Positions 59,690 to 64,000 of a stretch of DNA of 64,000 nucleotides are shown piece by piece. Position 1 is the first letter of the stretch. Every line of letters begins with the position of its first letter. The translations under genes were made by a program, and so were the position numbers. The DNA comes from Maratus speciosus (taxonomy: Eukaryota; Arthropoda; Arachnida; Araneae; Salticidae), in NCBI GenBank assembly GCA_963932465.1, contig OZ010786.1, positions 269,732,411-269,796,410 on the forward strand, in the 5' to 3' direction. The notes under the pieces are model-generated. The model was not told the DNA's origin and searched no databases. It saw only the letters and a program-made list of their open reading frames with translations.

Positions 59690-60892
59690 GCACCAATTCA
59701 CATCAAAGTGTATCTGAATTTGAAGTTGGATGAAAATTCGTGCATTAGTTCTTGAGATAGAGCTATAGCGGAAATTCTGAAAAAAATGTAGCATAGCAGC
59801 GCCACCTGTTGAGCGATTTACACCAAAAGTAAACAGCACTAAACAATATCAAGGTATACCTGAATCTGAAGTTTGTTGAAAATCCAAGCATTAGTTCTTG
59901 AGATAAAGCTATTGCGGAAATCGCAAAAATACAGCATAGCAGCGCCACCTGTTGAGCGATTTACACCAAAAATTAAACAGCACTAATTTATACATCAATT
60001 CATGTCAAGGACTAACTAAATCTGAAGTTTGATGAAAATCCGTGCGATAGTTCTTGAGATACAGCTCTTGTGGAAATCGTGAAAAAGGCAGCACAGCAGC
60101 GCCACCTGTTGAGCGATTTACACCAAAAATTAAACAGCACTACTTTATACATCAATTCATGTCAAGGACTAACTAAATCTGAAGTTTGATGAAAATCCGT
60201 GCAATAGTTCTTGAGATACACCTCTTGTGGAAATCGTGAAAAATGCAGCACAGCAGCGCCACCTGTTGGGCGATTTGCACCAAAACTTAAGCAGCACTAA
60301 TTTATATCAGGGACTAACTGAATCTGAAGTTTGATGAAAATTCATGCATTTTTTCTTGAGTTAGAGCTATTGCGATAATCATGAACAATGCAGCATACCA
60401 GCTCCACCTGTTGAGCGATTTTCACAAAAATGTAATCAGCACCAAACTATATCCTGGACTAACTGAATCTGAAGTTTTATAAAAATCCGTGCAGTAGTTC
60501 TTGAGATACAGCTATTGCAGAAATCGTTAAAAATGCCGCATAGCAGCGCCACCTGTTGGGCGATTTTCACCAAAAACTAATCAGTTCCAGTTTATATCAA
60601 GGTCTAACTAAATATGAAGTTTTGTGAAATTTCGTGCATTAGTTCTTGAGATAGAGCGCCCACAAAATTTGTGTCACATACAGACAGACAGACGGACAGA
60701 CAGACGGACAGACAGACGGACAGACAGACAGACAGACGGACAGACAGACAGACAGACTCACAGACAGACATTTTGTAAAAACATGTTTTTTGGAATCTCT
60801 GACCCATAAAACGTGTAAATCCGTCGAAAACTGGAATTCGAAAATTTTCATGAAACCAATACTTTCTTCTTGTAAAGATAGAAGAAAGTAAA
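59690..60892 (-). repeat. Family H repeat with seven minisatellite units
   Basis: The plus-strand phrase TAGTTCTTGAG (or its variant) recurs at 59746, 59892, 60048, 60205, 60350, 60495 and 60640, giving periods of 145-157 bp. CAGCGCCACCTGTTG is highly conserved among units. The head at 60845-60892 (CTTCTTGTAAAGATAGAAGA) marks the 5' end on the minus strand. The tail is missing. Confidence 0.85.
60680..60775 (+). repeat. (ACAG/ACGG)n microsatellite
   Basis: About 22 tetranucleotide units with ACGG interruptions, located at the family H head-unit junction, where every H copy has at least a short CTGT run. Frames over it give SVCLSVCL-type peptides and are not genes. Confidence 0.95.
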
Positions 60893-61663
60893 AAAAATAA
60901 AAAAACGGGACAGTGTCTACTAAATCCGGACATAATAAATAATCTATGAAACCCTATGAAAACGAAACCAGTCTCTAGCGGAATATTGTCTTAAATGTTA
61001 AAATTTCAATTTGCCTGCAGTACAATTATACCTGCTCAGACAAATTTCTGTTTAAAATAATATTTTTCTCCTCTGACTTGCGACTTGCGAAACAGGTTTG
61101 TTTAAGCATCATTTTTTGAAAACTATGTTTTTATAATAATTAAAGCATGTAGCATAAAGTTCTTTTGTTTTTTCTAAACTGAATTTTTTTCTCTTCACAC
61201 ATATTTCAATATAAAACAAAGTTCGTCAAGCGTCCCATATAGTGGGTCAACCCTCCCATATGTGGGGAGCCTTGACCCATTATTTTCTCATGATTAAAAT
61301 CCATCAGTTTTCAAATTTCTTATGTATTACAGTAATGTAGCAATTTTATTTTGGTAGCTGGTAGTATAACGAATAAAATTATATATAAAACTTTATTCTA
61401 TGTTCAATATTTAAAAAATAAAAAATCCTTTTGTAAAAAGTGGGTCAACCCTCCCTATTCTCCTTTATATACTCATTTCTGAAAACATGTCCACACTCAA
61501 GAATAAAACATCATGAGTTCATATTTGAGTATGTCCAGGTTTTCACAAATGAACATATACATGTTTCAAACTTGAGTAATTTTGATTCGAAGCCATTTTG
61601 ACTATGCGACGTACTCAGATTTGACTATTTTTGCTCAGTTTTGAAAATTTCGTTTTTAGAGTG

Positions 61664-63065
61664 TGAATGCTGCCATTTATTGGTTTTGTTCCAAAGCAAA
61701 AAACATTTAGCTATAGTAAAGTAAAAAATCTAAAGAAATGAAACAGTTTAGTTTTTATAAGGAAAAGAATAGATGTCCAAATTTGTGTACTTCGGTTCTG
61801 AAGAGATTAAGCATCGCTTTATTTTTAGAAAACACGCTCTGCTCCCGTTCACTTAATCTTAAGTTGATTAACAAATTTCCTTAAATTTCACAGCAGAAAT
61901 GTATACTTTAATTTTATATTTTAATAAAATTATAATCCTTATAACGAATAAATTAAATTTTTCAAATTTCTAATTTATTTAAAATAAATACTAAAAGCGT
62001 TATTAATACATTTCTATATGCATTAGCTACTACTTTTCATTTTATAAGACGTGTTAATTACAATTTTACTGCAATGCAAAATAAATAATTCTGAGCTAGA
62101 ATTTAATTTAAGTGATGATACATAATCTTTTAAAATAAAGTTACTAAACTGCTAATTTAATCCAATTAGAAGCAACCATATTTTATTTAATGTTAAATGT
62201 ATTGCCATATAAAGATCGAATTTGATAATGGAACTCAAAATTCAATTCATGAAAGTTATACGTAATTTTCTCTAATACTATGTTGAATGCTGCTATAATT
62301 TGTAAAGCAATTTACAGGATTTTCTCATGCAGAAAACGTTATTGAAAGAAGTACCAAAGACGGCTAGATCCGGGAATGAGAACAGGAAATTTTAAATAAG
62401 TGTAATTGAATTTTAAATAATATGAATTTCATAAATGCCATAATAATTTTTAAAGAAGAGAGTAATTGTAAAAGTAAAATGTAAAATAAGCCAATTTAAA
62501 TGAAGGAATAGGCATGGGTGAGTTATTCCATTGGCTTACATATTCTTGGATTAAATATCTCAGTAAATTTAACATAATTTAAATTTTTATGTAAAAGAAA
62601 AATCAAGATATAAATTATTAAATATTAACACGTTTAATATGCGAAAAAAGCATATATATATTTCTACGTGATATTTTTTTTTTTTTTTTTTACTCGCTAT
62701 ATAAAGAAAATAATGACAAATTGATTTTGATCGAATAGAATTTATTCTAACATATATTGTAACATTCAAATGTAAAAAGTAATGAATTTAATTGATTTTT
62801 ATTTGCAAAACAGCGAAATGTCTGATTATATCTGATATATTTTCTGAGGGGGGGGGGGGCTTGTACAAAAGTATTTTGTCGTTTTTAATAGTCAAAATAA
62901 GCCACGCCATGTAAGTTAAAACACACTGAGCATGGGAAAAAACTAAAACTCTTTTTTATGAAATAAATCTACTGATAATTAGCTTAAAACAAAACTAAAT
63001 AAAACTAAAAACTAAACTCTGTGGTTATACAATCCATGAAGAATCTGGACCGACAGTTCCCATCT
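61664..63065. other. Non-coding stretch
   Basis: AT-rich, with a T-run near 62673-62692 and a G-run near 62848-62859. Nothing else recognised. Confidence 0.5.
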
Positions 63066-63069
63066 CTGT

Positions 63070-63220
63070 TTTCTTGACCCTGGGCCCCAAGGTGCATGCG
63101 TCCCGGCCAGATGGTCAGCCTAACCCGAGACCCTTGGTGTTTCGATCCCAAGCAAGCTTGGTATTCATTTTATCGACCCCAAAGGGATGAAAGGCTGAGT
63201 GAACCTTGTCCAATCGGGTT
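63070..63220 (+). repeat. SINE-like conserved repeat fragment
   Basis: The block GGTATTCATTTTATCGACCC, then AAAGGGATGAAAGGCTGAGT, matches a core that I recall in dispersed SINE-like repeats of spiders, cephalopods and other invertebrates. GC is above the flanks. No complete tRNA-like head with A and B boxes could be shown, so it is a fragment. Confidence 0.4.
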
Positions 63221-63360
63221 AAAACAAAACAGCTATAGTCTAAAGTGTTGCGTAAAACAGAAGAAGAAAACTTCATATACAAATCAAACTTTCATGACGC
63301 CAGATACCTGAAAACAGAAATAAGTGCTGAAAATGCAATTTCAGACATTTTTTTTTATTT

Positions 63361-63379
63361 ATATATATATATATATATT
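63361..63379 (+). repeat. (AT)n microsatellite
   Basis: About ten AT units. Confidence 0.9.
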
Positions 63380-63482
63380 GCCATTGGCTCGTTCGTAGAT
63401 CTCCATTGTTCAACAGTTTTTTTAGAAAAGTTGATTTGAAATATCACAACAATATGATTTTCTGAAATCCATGGCCTCGCAA

Positions 63483-64000
63483 ATTATAGGTAGCCTGGTA
63501 TCTGGACAAACACGAAGGAGTGTAGTGGAATCTGGTGGAGTGGCAAGGAATGTCACATTAAGGCAAATGAATCGATTCTAAGAAATAATAAATGTAAGCT
63601 GTCAGCCAGGGCGAGGTCGTTTATTTGCTATCACAGCAAATCATAACTGGTATCTGATGCTAACATCTCGTTAAAACAATAGCTATAATGTTACTTCCAT
63701 ACAGGAACTATCACAGTAGAAATGAGGTAGGTTGACATTATGGAGCTGCATCAGCATTGATAGATAATATGGGCCTGTGTATTATACCCAATGGCAAACT
63801 GATCCCCCAAAGTATGCAGCTGAGATTTTCAGGTCTCATATCGTATCTTATGCTGCAACCATTGGCAATTTCTTTCCTTTTTTGCATGATAATGCCAGAT
63901 TCATAGAATTCGACCTGTAGAGAACAAGATTCAACTAGAGACAATGCAGGTATGATATGGCCACTATTCACTTTCGACTTAAATCCGACCAAGCATACCT
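63483..64000 (+). pseudogene. Old Tc1-like transposase relic, partial
   Basis: Decayed remains of a second Tc1-family transposase, unlike the one at 31.5 kb. From 63483 the frame reads IIGSLVSGQTRRSVVESGGV then ARNVTLRQMNRF, equivalent to the N-terminal helix-turn-helix region. PGRGRL follows. After several stops the catalytic region is recognisable as GLCIIPNGKL and SHIVSYAATIGNFFPFLHDN. LHDNAR at about 63880 is the second catalytic aspartate. Many stops and shifts show long inactivity. It runs off the right edge, so the third acidic residue and right TIR are not seen, and no left TIR was found. Confidence 0.75.

Larger units (their letters stand above)
58069..61663. mobile_element. CACTA-like element candidate, 3.6 kb
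   Basis: Inverted repeats of about 100 bp (58069-58174 and 61557-61663) begin CACTGTAAC and, in reverse complement, CACTCTAAA. They share GAGTACGT(T/C)GCATAGTCAA and CAAAATTACTCAAGTTTGAA. TG lies on each side as a possible 2-bp target duplication. GGGTCAACCCTCC-type words lie subterminally at both ends (58190-58215, 58550-58580, 61205-61285, 61440-61460). No transposase frame is present, and a family H copy fills much of the interior. Confidence 0.65.

Noticed and set aside
59690..60892. Centromeric satellite
   Set aside because: Only seven units, embedded in a dispersed repeat whose other copies carry the same unit in low number.
60604..60933. 109-codon frame rich in SVCLSVCL
   Set aside because: Translation of the (ACAG/ACGG)n microsatellite on the minus strand.
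63096..63311. 71-codon frame beginning MRPGQMVSL
   Set aside because: Lies across the SINE-like block and runs on into unrelated AT-rich DNA; not a conserved protein.
1..64000. tRNA or rRNA genes
   Set aside because: No cloverleaf with A and B boxes and no rRNA core motif was recognised on either strand. The SINE-like block at 63070-63220 lacks a demonstrable tRNA head.

Overview
This window is AT-rich (roughly 70% A+T by eye), low-complexity animal nuclear DNA. I found no convincing host protein-coding gene, tRNA, rRNA or CRISPR array. Two decayed transposases point to an arthropod, most likely a chelicerate and probably a spider. The Tc1-type protein (motifs QQDNARPH, LPWPARSPDLSPIEHIWD, ending ARGGPTEY) closely resembles Tc1 copies that I recall as abundant in orb-weaver genomes. 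That assignment rests on family knowledge, not on a search. The window is best read as intergenic or intronic DNA built almost wholly from nested mobile elements and their relics.

Layout. 1-6.2 kb: sparse AT-rich DNA with microsatellites, a 49-bp near-perfect palindrome and a Helitron-like terminus. 6.2-12.7 kb: a cluster of short elements, including a 381-bp block present twice with no difference seen, a TIR element with a clear 6-bp target duplication, and several GGCACAG-ended elements. 12.8-15.4 kb: tandem duplications, a GTGAC/CRE-palindrome cluster and inverted satellite-like units. 16.6-20.6 kb: three nested repeats, then a PIF/Harbinger-like MITE caught inside a 1.5-kb inverted duplication. 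20.6-31.2 kb: more MITEs, two long inverted repeats and a Penelope-like retroelement relic. 31.3-32.7 kb: a Tc1 element complete in structure but with a dead transposase. 35.5-38.6 kb: a repeat with a 103-bp tandem array, interrupted first by a DD37D mariner-like element and then by a second repeat. 38.7-43.1 kb: further repeats, a GC-rich degenerate array and a possible LTR-element tail. 46.1-46.4 kb: a 315-bp fold-back palindrome. 52.4-57.6 kb and 58.1-61.7 kb: two large CACT-ended, CACTA-like candidates with 2-bp flanking repeats and dense subterminal repeats, both carrying older nested elements. 63.5 kb to the end: a second, older Tc1 relic running off the window.

Nothing here forms a pathway or operon. 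The sequences relate to each other as hosts, insertions and copies. Recurrent families are labelled A (103-bp tandem-bearing repeat), B (AGGTGCG...CAACTTG repeat), C (old B-like repeat), D and E (short TIR elements), F (their host), G (CACCCTGTAT repeat) and H (long repeat with a 145-157-bp minisatellite). The labels are mine. The points most worth following are the paired CACT-ended elements with hairpin-rich ends, the long inverted repeats carrying a shared hammerhead-like motif, and the unusual catalytic spacings of the two transposases.
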